A stretch of 64,000 bases of DNA from Pseudomonas helvetica (GTDB taxonomy: Bacteria > Pseudomonadota > Gammaproteobacteria > Pseudomonadales > Pseudomonadaceae), in the NCBI RefSeq assembly GCF_039908645.1, contig NZ_CP150917.1, positions 3,545,501 to 3,609,500 of the forward strand, in the 5' to 3' direction. Positions 35,564 through 44,063 of this stretch are shown here, piece after piece (within the stretch, counting starts at the first letter, position 1; each line of letters starts with the position of its first letter). The position numbers and the translations under genes were made by a program. Under the pieces are notes generated by a model. It worked only from the letters and a program-made list of their open reading frames with translations. It made no database searches and was not told where the DNA came from.

Positions 35564-36202
35564 ATGACGTCCACATCCGCTCAATCACACTGCGCCTTAT
35601 TAGTCATCGATGTACAAAACGACTTCACTCCCGGCGGCCGACTGGCGGTACCCGAGGGCGACCGGATCATTCCCTTGATCAATCGCCTCGCCGGTCAGTT
35701 CACCCAGGTGATCATTGCCCAGGACTGGCATCCGGCCGGGCACGCCTCGTTCGCGTCCAGCCATCCCGGACGCCAACCCTATGATGTGATTGAACTGCCT
35801 TACGGCGCCCAGACCCTGTGGCCTGAACATTGTGTGCAAGCCACCACTGGCGCCGAACTGCATGCCGAACTGAACCTGCCCCACGCCCAGTTGATCATCC
35901 GCAAAGGCTGTAACCCGGACATCGACAGCTATTCGGCGTTTCTGGAAGCAGACCGCACCACCCCCACCGGCTTGGCCGGATACCTGCGGGAACGCGGAAT
36001 CGATACGGTGTTCATGGTCGGACTTGCGCTGGATTTCTGCGTGATGTTCTCGGCGCTGGACGCCCGCGCAGCCGGGTTCAATGCCACGGTGGTGCTGGAT
36101 GCGTGCCGGGCAATCGACCTGAACGGCTCGCTGGCCTCGGCCATGGAACGGATGGACCGGGCTGGGGTGGGGTTGATCACGGCTGCCGAAGTATCCGTTT
36201 GA
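35564..36202 (+). CDS. pncA: Nicotinamidase/pyrazinamidase
   Basis: A 212-residue isochorismatase-fold enzyme that deamidates nicotinamide to nicotinate for NAD salvage. The catalytic triad is visible: Asp in VIDVQNDF (about 17), Lys in IIRKGCNPDIDSYSAF (about 113) and Cys in GLALDFCV (about 156). The metal site DWHPAGHASFAS near residue 60 is also intact. RBS GGGAGG lies 10 bases before the ATG. It is transcribed alone; nothing else for NAD salvage lies beside it, although the sirtuin 6 kb upstream makes nicotinamide. Confidence 0.93.
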   Translation: MTSTSAQSHCALLVIDVQNDFTPGGRLAVPEGDRIIPLINRLAGQFTQVIIAQDWHPAGHASFASSHPGRQPYDVIELPYGAQTLWPEHCVQATTGAELHAELNLPHAQLIIRKGCNPDIDSYSAFLEADRTTPTGLAGYLRERGIDTVFMVGLALDFCVMFSALDARAAGFNATVVLDACRAIDLNGSLASAMERMDRAGVGLITAAEVSV

Positions 36203-36211
36203 ACCCTGAAC

Positions 36212-36360
36212 CTGTGGTGAGGGGGCTTGCCCCCGTCGGCCGGTCCGCGTTCGGGCGAAGCAGTCGTAAAGCTGCCGAATGCAGTGTGTCTGAATATATG
36301 CATTGGCAGGTTTTGGGGTCGCTTCGCGGCCCAACGGGAGCAAGCTCCCTCGCCACAAGG
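36212..36360. repeat. GTGGCGAGGGGGCTTGCCC-type inverted repeat
   Basis: GTGGTGAGGGGGCTTGCCCCCGTCGG at the left is matched by CGGGAGCAAGCTCCCTCGCCAC at the right. The element fills the gap between pncA and the kinase gene. Confidence 0.75.
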
Positions 36361-36407
36361 TCAGTGCAAGCTCGAGTTACCGTTGAGTGTCAGTAAAAAG
36401 CCTGAGA

Positions 36408-37709
36408 TCAAACCGGGGTCGGCAGCCACAACCGGAACCGCGCCCCGCCCAGCGGCGAGGTTTCGGCCGTCAGTGTGCCGGCCTGGGCTTCCAGGGCTCG
36501 GCGGCTGATCGCCAGCCCCAGGCCAAACCCGCCCGTGGCGCGGTCGCGGCTGCGGTCCAGGCGGTAGAAAGGTTCGAAGATCCGCTCGCGTTCGTCTTCC
36601 GGAATGCCGATGCCGTCATCGTCGACGCAGATTTCACAGCCTTTTGCGCAGACCTGCACGCCGATCTGAATGCGTTTTTCGCAGTAGCGCATGGCGTTGC
36701 GCAGCAGGTTCTGGATCGCTCGGGCGGTCAGGCGCGGGTCAAGGCTGAAGCGTTCGAGCTGGCCGTGCAACAAGACGTCGATGACGATGTCCGGCGACTC
36801 CAGCTCTTCATCGACGCTGCCCAGAATACTGTCGATAAACTCATCCAGCGACACGTCCACCTGCTCCGGCACCCGTGCCGGATTCTGCAGGCGGCTGTAG
36901 GAAAGCAATTCCAGCACCAGCTCATCCAGTTCACGAATGTGTGCAACCAGGCCCTGCAAACGCTCGCGGCTGGCGGCCGGCAAGTCGTCGGACAAGGCCA
37001 GTGCCAGGCCAAAGTCCAGTCGGGTCAACGGCGTGCGCAATTCGTGCGACACCGCGTTGAGCAAATCACGTTGCTGGTTCAGGAGATTTTCAATATCGCC
37101 GGCCATGGTGTCGAAAACGTTGGCCAGGCTGCCAATGTTCGAACTCGGCGGGATCTGTGTGCGCTCGCTCAAGTGGCCCTTGCCAAAGCGCTCGGCGGTA
37201 TTTTTCAGACGTTCCAGATCGCGCCAGTGCGGCCGCAGCCAGATCAACAGACACGCCAGCAGCGCGCCGCCGATCAGTACGTTGATGCTCCAGTACAACA
37301 AGTTGACGTCCAGCGGATCCGGTGGCACCACCAGTTTCACCGACAGTTGCTGATCCAGCGGCGAGACCGCCAGCGTGCGCCAGCCCCAGTCGCCCATGCG
37401 GATAACGTTTTCACCGCGCTCCAGACGCTCACGTTCGTAGGGGGTGAAATCCGCGTCGTCATTGCGCACCAGTGCCACGTGCAACGGGCTGAAGTCCTGG
37501 TCCAGCTGCGCGGCCAGATGGGTCCATTGCTCGGTCGGCACTCCGTGAAACTGTTGGGTGATCAGCTTCTGCAAGCCTCGGGAGTGATCAAGGTTGTAGT
37601 TCACGAATCGCTCGTGAAAAACCTTGATCACCAGATCCGGGATGAAATAAATCGCCGCGCTAAAGGTGACGATGGTGATCAGGTAGAGGCGGATCAGAAT
37701 GCGCAGCAT
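36408..37709 (-). CDS. Membrane sensor histidine kinase (RstB-like)
   Basis: A 433-residue kinase. A helix at ~5-25, a periplasmic sensor domain to ~135 and a second helix near 138-160 are followed by HAMP (RPHWRDLERLKNTAERFG), H-box AVSHELRTPLTRLDF (His near 224), N-box NLLRNAMRYC and G-boxes DDGIGIP, GFGLGLAIS. The layout and the size are those of RstB. The start is either 37709 (chosen, GGGA upstream) or 37718, which overlaps the regulator's stop codon. It is co-transcribed with that regulator. Confidence 0.88.
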   Translation of the reverse strand: MLRILIRLYLITIVTFSAAIYFIPDLVIKVFHERFVNYNLDHSRGLQKLITQQFHGVPTEQWTHLAAQLDQDFSPLHVALVRNDDADFTPYERERLERGENVIRMGDWGWRTLAVSPLDQQLSVKLVVPPDPLDVNLLYWSINVLIGGALLACLLIWLRPHWRDLERLKNTAERFGKGHLSERTQIPPSSNIGSLANVFDTMAGDIENLLNQQRDLLNAVSHELRTPLTRLDFGLALALSDDLPAASRERLQGLVAHIRELDELVLELLSYSRLQNPARVPEQVDVSLDEFIDSILGSVDEELESPDIVIDVLLHGQLERFSLDPRLTARAIQNLLRNAMRYCEKRIQIGVQVCAKGCEICVDDDGIGIPEDERERIFEPFYRLDRSRDRATGGFGLGLAISRRALEAQAGTLTAETSPLGGARFRLWLPTPV

Positions 37710-37711
37710 GT

Positions 37712-38413
37712 TCAGCATTCCCACTCGGAGCGACTGAACAGATAACCCTTGCCCCACACGGTTTTGATCTTGCGCGCTTCGCCGGCATGATCGTCGAATT
37801 TGCGCCGCAGCTTGGAAATCGCCACGTCCACCGAGCGGTCGGTGCCGTTGAATTCGATGCCGCGCAGGCGTTGCAGGATCTGGTCGCGGCTGAGTACTTC
37901 ACCGGCGTGGCGAGCCAGCACCACCAACAGGTTGTATTCGCCGCTGGACAGTTCGACCAGTTGCTCGCGCCAGGTCACGGTGCGCTCCGACAGATCGATA
38001 CAGAGGTTGCCCATGAGGATTCGGTCGCTGGCGGTCTGCGGCTCGTTCAGGCTGCTGCGCCGCAGCAAGGTCCGCACCCGCGCCAGCAATACCCGTGGCT
38101 CGCACGGCTTGGTGACGTAATCGTCAGCGCCCATCTCCAGGCCCAGCACCTGGTCATGACTGTCGTCGCGGGCGGTCAGCATCAGAATCGGCAGAGCCGC
38201 CGAATCGGCGCGCAGCAAGCGACAGACCTGCAAACCATCGAGGCCTGGCAGCATCAGGTCGAGGATCACCAGATCCGGCGGATCGACCCGCGCCCGTTCG
38301 CGCACATGGTCGCCACGGCTGATAACACTGACCTGATAGCCATTGCGTTCAAGGTAGCTGGCAATCAATTCAGAGAGTGCGGAATCGTCTTCGACCAAGA
38401 GGATGTTGGGCAT
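37712..38413 (-). CDS. OmpR-family response regulator (RstA-like)
   Basis: A 233-residue regulator with receiver Asp52 (LVILDLMLPGLDG), Lys in DDYVTKPCEPR near 102, and a C-terminal winged helix (ELSSGEYNLLVVLA, DVAISKLRRKF, GKGYLF). The C-E-P after the conserved Lys-Pro and the sequence RSVDVAISKLRRK are RstA-like. GGAAA lies 7 bases from the ATG. It is divergent from the RND efflux operon with ~270 bases between, which makes that operon its likely target. Confidence 0.9.
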   Translation of the reverse strand: MPNILLVEDDSALSELIASYLERNGYQVSVISRGDHVRERARVDPPDLVILDLMLPGLDGLQVCRLLRADSAALPILMLTARDDSHDQVLGLEMGADDYVTKPCEPRVLLARVRTLLRRSSLNEPQTASDRILMGNLCIDLSERTVTWREQLVELSSGEYNLLVVLARHAGEVLSRDQILQRLRGIEFNGTDRSVDVAISKLRRKFDDHAGEARKIKTVWGKGYLFSRSEWEC

Positions 38414-38451
38414 GGGTGTTTCCAGGGAATGCAATGGTGAGCAGTGACCGC

Positions 38452-38545
38452 TATCGCGGGCAGGCCTTGCTCCTACGGACAGCGGGCGTTCGCAAATATT
38501 GCGTCCGGCTCGATACCTGTAGGAGCAAGGCATGTCCGCGATCGA
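38452..38545. repeat. REP-type inverted repeat pair
   Basis: CTATCGCGGGCAGGCCTTGCTCCTACGG is matched by GTAGGAGCAAGGCATGTCCGCGATCG, between the regulator and the RND operon. Confidence 0.7.
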
Positions 38546-38598
38546 CTGCGAAGCAGGCGCCAAGGATATACGCCCTCGCACAGGCATGAGTAAAACCA

Positions 38599-38616
38599 TT
38601 ACACAATTTCACACAG
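38599..38616 (+). promoter_or_regulatory. Candidate direct-repeat site for the RstA-like regulator
   Basis: TTACACAAT is followed at once by TTCACACAG, a 9-base-spaced direct repeat 72 bases before the adaptor gene. OmpR-family regulators bind direct repeats, but this match could be chance. Confidence 0.3.
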
Positions 38617-38687
38617 CACCTACAAAGCTTCACCGCTACGCTCGTCCCCTCCCCGTAGGATGCCGGGGTCATTATTGGGGTATTTAC

Positions 38688-39845
38688 ATGTCAAAGAACC
38701 TGTTTGCGAAGCTCGGCCTGATTGCCTTGGCAATGACGCTGAGTGCGTGCGACAAGTCCTCCACTGCCGAAGAAACAGCGCCGCTGGCCACGGTCCGGAT
38801 CGAAACCGTCGAAGCCCGGCCACTGTCGATCAGTAGCGAACTGAGTGGGCGGATCGCCGCGCCGCGAATCGCCGAAGTCCGCGCCCGGGTGGCCGGCGTG
38901 GTCCTGCAACGGACCTTCCGCGAAGGCAGCGACGTCAAACAGGGCGACGTGCTGTTTCGCATCGATCCGGCACCGTTCAAGGCTGATCTGGACAGCGCCC
39001 AGGCGGCGCTGCGCAAAGCCGAGGCCAATGCCTTTCAGGCGCGCTTGCAAGAGCAGCGTTACGCGCAGTTGATCGAAGGCAATGCCATCAGCGGCCAGGA
39101 TTACGACAACGCCCGCGCCGCCGTCCGGCAGACCGCCGCCGATGTCGCGGCCAATCAGGCGGCTGTGCAACGGGCGAAACTGAACCTCGGTTACGCCACT
39201 GTCACCGCACCGATTTCCGGGCGGGTTGGCCGTGCCTTGGTCACCGAAGGCGCGCTGGTCGGGCAGAACGAAAGCACGCCATTGGCACTGATCCAGCAGC
39301 TGGACCCGATCCACGCCGACCTGACCCAGTCGACCCGCGAACTCAACGAGTTGCGCCGGGCGTTTCGTGCCGGGCAGATGCAGCAGGTCGGCCAGGATCA
39401 GGCCAAAGCCACGCTGATTCAGGACGACGGCAGTCTCTACCCATTGCCCGGCAAGCTGCTGTTCGCCGACATCAGTGTCGACCCGGGTACTGGCCAGATC
39501 ATTCTGCGCAGCGAGTTCCCCAACCCGGACCTCGACTTGCTGCCGGGCAGCTTCATCCGGGTGCGCCTGGAGCAAGCGGTGAATCAGCACGGTATCAGCG
39601 TGCCGCAACGGGCGATCCTGCGTGACAGCGCCGGCATTGCTCAGGTGCTTTTGCTCGACGCCGACGCCCGTGTCAGCCAGCAACCGGTGCAGCTCGGCCA
39701 GGTGCAGAAGGATCGCTGGATCGTCACCGGCGGCCTCAAGCCCGGCGACCGCATTGTCATCGAAGGCCTGCAGCACGCCCGTCCCGGCGAAAAAGTAGAA
39801 ATCGACGACACCCCTCTTCCCCTTGCCCAGGTCACCGGGCAGTAG
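38688..39845 (+). CDS. RND efflux periplasmic adaptor (MexA/AcrA family lipoprotein)
   Basis: A 385-residue membrane-fusion protein that links the pump to an outer-membrane channel. The lipobox LSAC places Cys21 as the lipidated residue. The lipoyl/hairpin region (VRARVAGVVLQRTFREGSDVK, RIDPAPF, then a coiled coil to about 165) is followed by the beta-barrel domain (ATVTAPISGRVGR) and membrane-proximal domain. ATG at 38688 has GGGG upstream; the longer frame includes a REP repeat. The pump gene follows 16 bases after the stop. Confidence 0.9.
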   Translation: MSKNLFAKLGLIALAMTLSACDKSSTAEETAPLATVRIETVEARPLSISSELSGRIAAPRIAEVRARVAGVVLQRTFREGSDVKQGDVLFRIDPAPFKADLDSAQAALRKAEANAFQARLQEQRYAQLIEGNAISGQDYDNARAAVRQTAADVAANQAAVQRAKLNLGYATVTAPISGRVGRALVTEGALVGQNESTPLALIQQLDPIHADLTQSTRELNELRRAFRAGQMQQVGQDQAKATLIQDDGSLYPLPGKLLFADISVDPGTGQIILRSEFPNPDLDLLPGSFIRVRLEQAVNQHGISVPQRAILRDSAGIAQVLLLDADARVSQQPVQLGQVQKDRWIVTGGLKPGDRIVIEGLQHARPGEKVEIDDTPLPLAQVTGQ

Positions 39846-39861
39846 GCAGGACGCAGACTTT

Positions 39862-42800
39862 ATGCCGCAATTCTTTATCGACCGCCCGGTGTTCGCCTGG
39901 GTGGTCGCACTGTTTATCCTGTTGGCCGGTGCGCTGGCTATCCCGCAGCTGCCTGTCGCGCAGTACCCCAACGTTGCACCGCCGAAGGTCGAGATCTATG
40001 CGGTGTACCCGGGCGCCTCGGCGCAAACCATCGACGAAAGCGTGGTCAGCCTGATCGAGGGCGAGCTCAACGGCGCCGATCACCTGCTGTATTTCGAATC
40101 CCAGAGCAGCCTTGGCACCGCGACCATCACCGCCACCTTCCAGCCCGGTACCGATCCGGAAATGGCTCAGGTCGATGTGCAAAACCGCCTCAAGGTGATC
40201 GAGTCGCGCCTGCCGCAAGCGGTGACCCAACAAGGTTTGCAGGTCGAGAAAGTCTCGGCCGGCTTCCTGCTGTTGATCACCCTCACCTCCAGCGACGGCA
40301 AGCTCAATGACGTGGCGCTCAGCGACTATCTGGCGCGCAACGTGATGAACGAGATCAAGCGTCTGGACGGCGTCGGCAAGGCTCAGCTGTATGGCGCCGA
40401 ACGGGCCATGCGGATCTGGATCGACCCGCAGAAACTGATCGGTTTCAACCTGACCCCGGCCGACGTCAACGCGGCGATCGTCGCGCAGAACGCCCAGGTC
40501 TCGGCGGGCAGCATCGGCGATTTGCCGACCCGTACCACCCAGGAAATCACTGCGACGGTGCTGGTGAAAGGTCAACTGTCGACCCCCGAAGAGTTCGCCG
40601 ACATTGTGCTGCGGGCCAATCCCGACGGTTCCACGGTGCGCGTGGGTGACGTGGCGCGGGTCGAAATCGGCAGCCAGGAATACCAGTTCTCCACGCGCCT
40701 CAACGGCAAGCCGTCGACAGCGGTCAGCGTGCAACTGTCGCCCGGTGCCAATGCCTTGAGCACCGCAACACTGGTGCGCGAGAAGATGGACGAGCTGGCG
40801 CGCTACTTCCCGGCCGGTGTGGAATACAAGATTCCGTACGACACCTCGCCGTTCGTCAAAGTCTCGATCACCAAAGTGGTTTACACCCTCGGCGAGGCGA
40901 TGCTGCTGGTGTTCGCGGTGATGTTCCTGTTCCTGCAGAACATCCGCTACACGCTGATCCCGACGTTGGTGGTGCCCGTGGCATTGATGGGCACTTTTGC
41001 GACCATGATGGCGCTGGGTTTCTCGATCAACGTACTGACCATGTTCGGCATGGTCCTGGCGATCGGCATTCTGGTCGACGACGCTATCGTCGTGGTCGAG
41101 AACGTCGAGCGGATCATGGTCAACGAAGGCCTGTCGCCCAAAGAAGCAACGCGCAAAGCCATGAGCCAGATCACCGGGGCGATCATCGGTATTACGCTGG
41201 TGCTGGTGGCGGTGTTTATCCCGATGGCGTTCATGCCGGGCTCGGTCGGGGTGATCTACCAGCAGTTCTCGCTGTCGATGGCCACATCGATTCTGTTCTC
41301 GGCGTTCCTCGCCCTGACACTCACCCCGGCACTCTGCGCCACGCTGCTGAAACCGATCGCCAAAGGTGAGCATCACGCCAAGGGCGGTTTCTTCGGCTGG
41401 TTCAACCAGCGCTTCGAGCAGATGACCGAGGGCTATCAGCGCTGGGTGGTCTACGCCCTGAAACGCAGTGGTCGTTATCTGCTGGTCTATGGCGTGTTGT
41501 TGATTGGTTTGGTGTTTTGCTTCAGTCGCCTGCCCTCGTCCTTCCTGCCGGTCGAAGACCAGGGCTACACCATCACCGACATTCAACTGCCACCGGGTGC
41601 CAGCAAGAACCGTACGGTGCAGGTGGTCGAGCAGATCGAAGCGCACAACGCCACTGAACCCGGTGTCGGCGACAGCACAGTGATTCTCGGCTTCAGCTTC
41701 TCCGGCAGCGGCCAGAACGCGGCCCTGGCGTTTACCACGCTCAAGGATTGGTCTGAACGCGGCAGCGATGACTCGGCGGCCTCGATTGCCAATCGCGCCA
41801 ACGGTGCCTTGAGTCAGATCAAGGACGCCGTGGCCTTCTCGATACTGCCACCTCCAGTTGACGGCCTCGGTACGTCGAGCGGTTTCGAGTTCCGCCTGCA
41901 AGACCGCGGTGGCCTGGGTCATGCGGCGCTGATGCAAGCGCGCAGTGCCTTGCTGGCGGCTGCCGAGAAAAGCCCGATCCTGATGAACGTGCGCGAAAGT
42001 GCCTTGGCGGAAGCACCGCAAGTGCAACTTGAGGTCGACCGCAAACAGGCCAATGCCTTGGGCGTTTCCTTCGCCGATATCGGTAACGTGCTGTCCACCG
42101 CTGTCGGTTCGGCCTACATCAACGATTTCCCCAACCAGGGGCGGATGCAGCGGGTGGTGGTTCAGGCTGAAGGCGATCAACGCAGTCAGGTTGACGACTT
42201 GCTGAAGATCCACGTGCGCAACAATGCCGATAAAATGGTCCCACTGTCGGCGTTCGTCCAGGCCACATGGACCCAGGGCCCGGCGCAGCTAACGCGCTAC
42301 AACGGTTACCCGGCGATCAGCATTTCCGGTGAGCCGGCGCCCGGTCACAGCACCGGCGAAGCGATGGCGGAAATCGAGCGTCTGGTCGCCCAAGGCCCGG
42401 CAGGGCTGGGTCAGGAATGGACCGGGTTGTCGTTGCAAGAGCGCCTGTCCGGCAGCCAGGCACCGATGCTGCTTGGCTTGTCGTTGCTGATCGTGTTCCT
42501 GTGCCTGGCGGCGTTGTACGAAAGCTGGTCGATTCCGACTTCGGTGCTGCTGGTGGTGCCGCTGGGTGTACTCGGCGCGGTGCTGGCGGTGACCTTGCGC
42601 GGAATGCCCAACGACGTGTTCTTCAAGGTCGGGCTGATCACCATCATCGGGCTGTCAGCGAAAAACGCGATCCTGATCATCGAGTTCGCCAAGAGCCTGT
42701 ACGACGAAGGCCATGACCTGATCGACGCCACCGTGCAAGCCGCGCGCTTGCGTCTGCGACCGATCATCATGACCTCGCTGGCATTCATCCTTGGCGTGGT

Positions 42801-42960
42801 GCCGCTGGCGATTGCCACCGGCGCCAGTTCGGCGAGTCAGCAGGCGATCGGCACTGGCGTGATCGGCGGGATGATCACCGCGACCATGGCGGTGGTGTTT
42901 GTGCCGGTGTTTTTTGTAGCGGTGATGAAACTGGTCAGGAAACGCCAAGCTAAACCCTGA
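39862..42960 (+). CDS. RND multidrug efflux permease (HAE1 family, AcrB/MexB-like)
   Basis: A 1032-residue proton-driven drug exporter of the inner membrane, full length for the family. It starts MPQFFIDRPVFAWVVAL, the invariant HAE1 opening. The two large periplasmic loops and 12 helices are present; helix 4 has the proton-relay acids GILVDDAIVVVENVER and helix 10 the matching Lys in GLSAKNAILIIEFAK. No outer-membrane factor gene follows, so it must share an OprM/TolC-type channel encoded elsewhere. The RstAB-like pair transcribed in the other direction probably regulates it. Confidence 0.92.
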   Translation: MPQFFIDRPVFAWVVALFILLAGALAIPQLPVAQYPNVAPPKVEIYAVYPGASAQTIDESVVSLIEGELNGADHLLYFESQSSLGTATITATFQPGTDPEMAQVDVQNRLKVIESRLPQAVTQQGLQVEKVSAGFLLLITLTSSDGKLNDVALSDYLARNVMNEIKRLDGVGKAQLYGAERAMRIWIDPQKLIGFNLTPADVNAAIVAQNAQVSAGSIGDLPTRTTQEITATVLVKGQLSTPEEFADIVLRANPDGSTVRVGDVARVEIGSQEYQFSTRLNGKPSTAVSVQLSPGANALSTATLVREKMDELARYFPAGVEYKIPYDTSPFVKVSITKVVYTLGEAMLLVFAVMFLFLQNIRYTLIPTLVVPVALMGTFATMMALGFSINVLTMFGMVLAIGILVDDAIVVVENVERIMVNEGLSPKEATRKAMSQITGAIIGITLVLVAVFIPMAFMPGSVGVIYQQFSLSMATSILFSAFLALTLTPALCATLLKPIAKGEHHAKGGFFGWFNQRFEQMTEGYQRWVVYALKRSGRYLLVYGVLLIGLVFCFSRLPSSFLPVEDQGYTITDIQLPPGASKNRTVQVVEQIEAHNATEPGVGDSTVILGFSFSGSGQNAALAFTTLKDWSERGSDDSAASIANRANGALSQIKDAVAFSILPPPVDGLGTSSGFEFRLQDRGGLGHAALMQARSALLAAAEKSPILMNVRESALAEAPQVQLEVDRKQANALGVSFADIGNVLSTAVGSAYINDFPNQGRMQRVVVQAEGDQRSQVDDLLKIHVRNNADKMVPLSAFVQATWTQGPAQLTRYNGYPAISISGEPAPGHSTGEAMAEIERLVAQGPAGLGQEWTGLSLQERLSGSQAPMLLGLSLLIVFLCLAALYESWSIPTSVLLVVPLGVLGAVLAVTLRGMPNDVFFKVGLITIIGLSAKNAILIIEFAKSLYDEGHDLIDATVQAARLRLRPIIMTSLAFILGVVPLAIATGASSASQQAIGTGVIGGMITATMAVVFVPVFFVAVMKLVRKRQAKP

Positions 42961-42971
42961 ACCAGACACAA

Positions 42972-43109
42972 CCTTGTGGCGAGGGAGCTTGCTCCCGCTG
43001 GACCGCGAAGCGGTCCCAGTATCAGCAGCCGCTATCCGTCAGATAAAACTCATAGACTGGTTTACGACCGCTGCGCGGCCGAGCGGGAGCAAGCTCCCTC
43101 GCCACAAGG
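42972..43109. repeat. GTGGCGAGGGAGCTTGCTCCC inverted repeat
   Basis: CCTTGTGGCGAGGGAGCTTGCTCCCGC is matched by GCGGGAGCAAGCTCCCTCGCCACAAGG, starting 11 bases after the pump stop. Confidence 0.8.
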
Positions 43110-43155
43110 GACCGCGCTACGCTATGGTGGTTAAAACCCGCCCTATCGAGTGACC

Positions 43156-43797
43156 ATGCCACACCTCCTGCGCACCCACCCTCGCCTGACCGCCGCCGCC
43201 CTGCTGGGGGTGACGGTCAGCCTCCTGGCTCCGGCCAGTTCGATCATCAGCAAAATCCTTATTGGCTGGAATGCCGGAGTCTGGACCTATCTGGTACTGA
43301 TGCTCTGGCTCACCATCCGCGCGCGGGCCGATGACGTCAAACGCATCGCCGAAGTCGAAGATGAAAACGCCGGCATGGTACTGCTCATCGTCTGTATCGC
43401 GGCGATTGCCAGCCTCGCCACCATCACCCTGGAACTGGTTGGCAGCAAGGATCTGGAGACCAGCCGACGGCTATTGCATTACGGCTTCACCGGGATGACG
43501 GTAATCGGTTCATGGTTGTTGGTCGGGGTGATCTTCAGCGTGCACTACGCCCGGCTGTTCTACACCTGGGACGGCAAGGAGCCGGCGCTGCGCTTTGCCG
43601 AAGGCTTGAAAAACCCCAACTATTGGGACTTCCTGTATTTCTCGTTCACCATCGGCGTGGCAGTACAAACCGCCGATGTCGGGGTGGCCACACGCAGTTT
43701 GCGCAAGATCGTGCTGGCCCAATCACTGATCGGTTTTCTGTTCAATACCGCCATCCTGGGGTTTTCGATCAATATTGCTGCCGGGTTGTTCAGTTGA
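43156..43797 (+). CDS. DUF1345 integral membrane protein
   Basis: A 213-residue protein with about five hydrophobic helices, of the DUF1345 family, whose function is not known. Family segments are [19 protein letters not shown], a central [13 protein letters not shown], the [10 protein letters not shown] turn, and [21 protein letters not shown], which is its best-conserved part. ATG at 43156 is used with GAGTG just upstream; the GTG two codons before is possible. It ends where the AT-rich patch begins. Confidence 0.8.
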   Translation: MPHLLRTHPRLTAAALLGVTVSLLAPASSIISKILIGWNAGVWTYLVLMLWLTIRARADDVKRIAEVEDENAGMVLLIVCIAAIASLATITLELVGSKDLETSRRLLHYGFTGMTVIGSWLLVGVIFSVHYARLFYTWDGKEPALRFAEGLKNPNYWDFLYFSFTIGVAVQTADVGVATRSLRKIVLAQSLIGFLFNTAILGFSINIAAGLFS

Positions 43798-43899
43798 CGA
43801 ATAACTGTGCGCGGCACTATTGGACGCAATGGGTGCGACAAATGACAGAGCTTTTATCAGCCCAAGCAGACTTCCCTCCCCCCGCAAAATCAGCGTATG

Positions 43900-43932
43900 G
43901 AAAAACAGAGAAAGGTGTGAACCTTTCTCTGT
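43900..43932 (-). terminator. Terminator of the downstream paralogue
   Basis: ACAGAGAAAGGT pairs with ACCTTTCTCTGT around GTGA (or TCAC on the other strand). Read on the minus strand it is followed by TTTTT, so it ends transcription from the gene at 44064-45629. A similar stem follows the other paralogue at 48381-48410. Confidence 0.8.
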
Positions 43933-43974
43933 GCCTTGACCAACATCAATTAGATATATTGGTGTCCCCGAGTA

Positions 43975-44063
43975 CTACAAGCCACCGTTCAACAACCCAA
44001 CTTCACGAATGAACACCTCTGACTGAACGGGCGGACCATTAATCTGCCGTGTACAGCAAATGT
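43975..44063 (-). pseudogene. Out-of-frame C-terminal remnant of the downstream paralogue
   Basis: On the minus strand, a frame other than that of the gene before it reads GTIDICCTRQINGPPVQSEV then FIREVGLLNGGL and stop. This aligns without gaps to the final module of the other paralogue (GSIKLWYVVQVDSLPVSSKE, RLREVRLLSSGVY), sharing the G-I, PV-S, REV and LL positions. It is the leftover end of a deleted module. Confidence 0.7.

Noticed and set aside
39832..42213. Minus-strand frame of 793 codons opposite the RND pump
   Set aside because: Shadow frame without a known domain; the plus strand encodes a full HAE1 pump.
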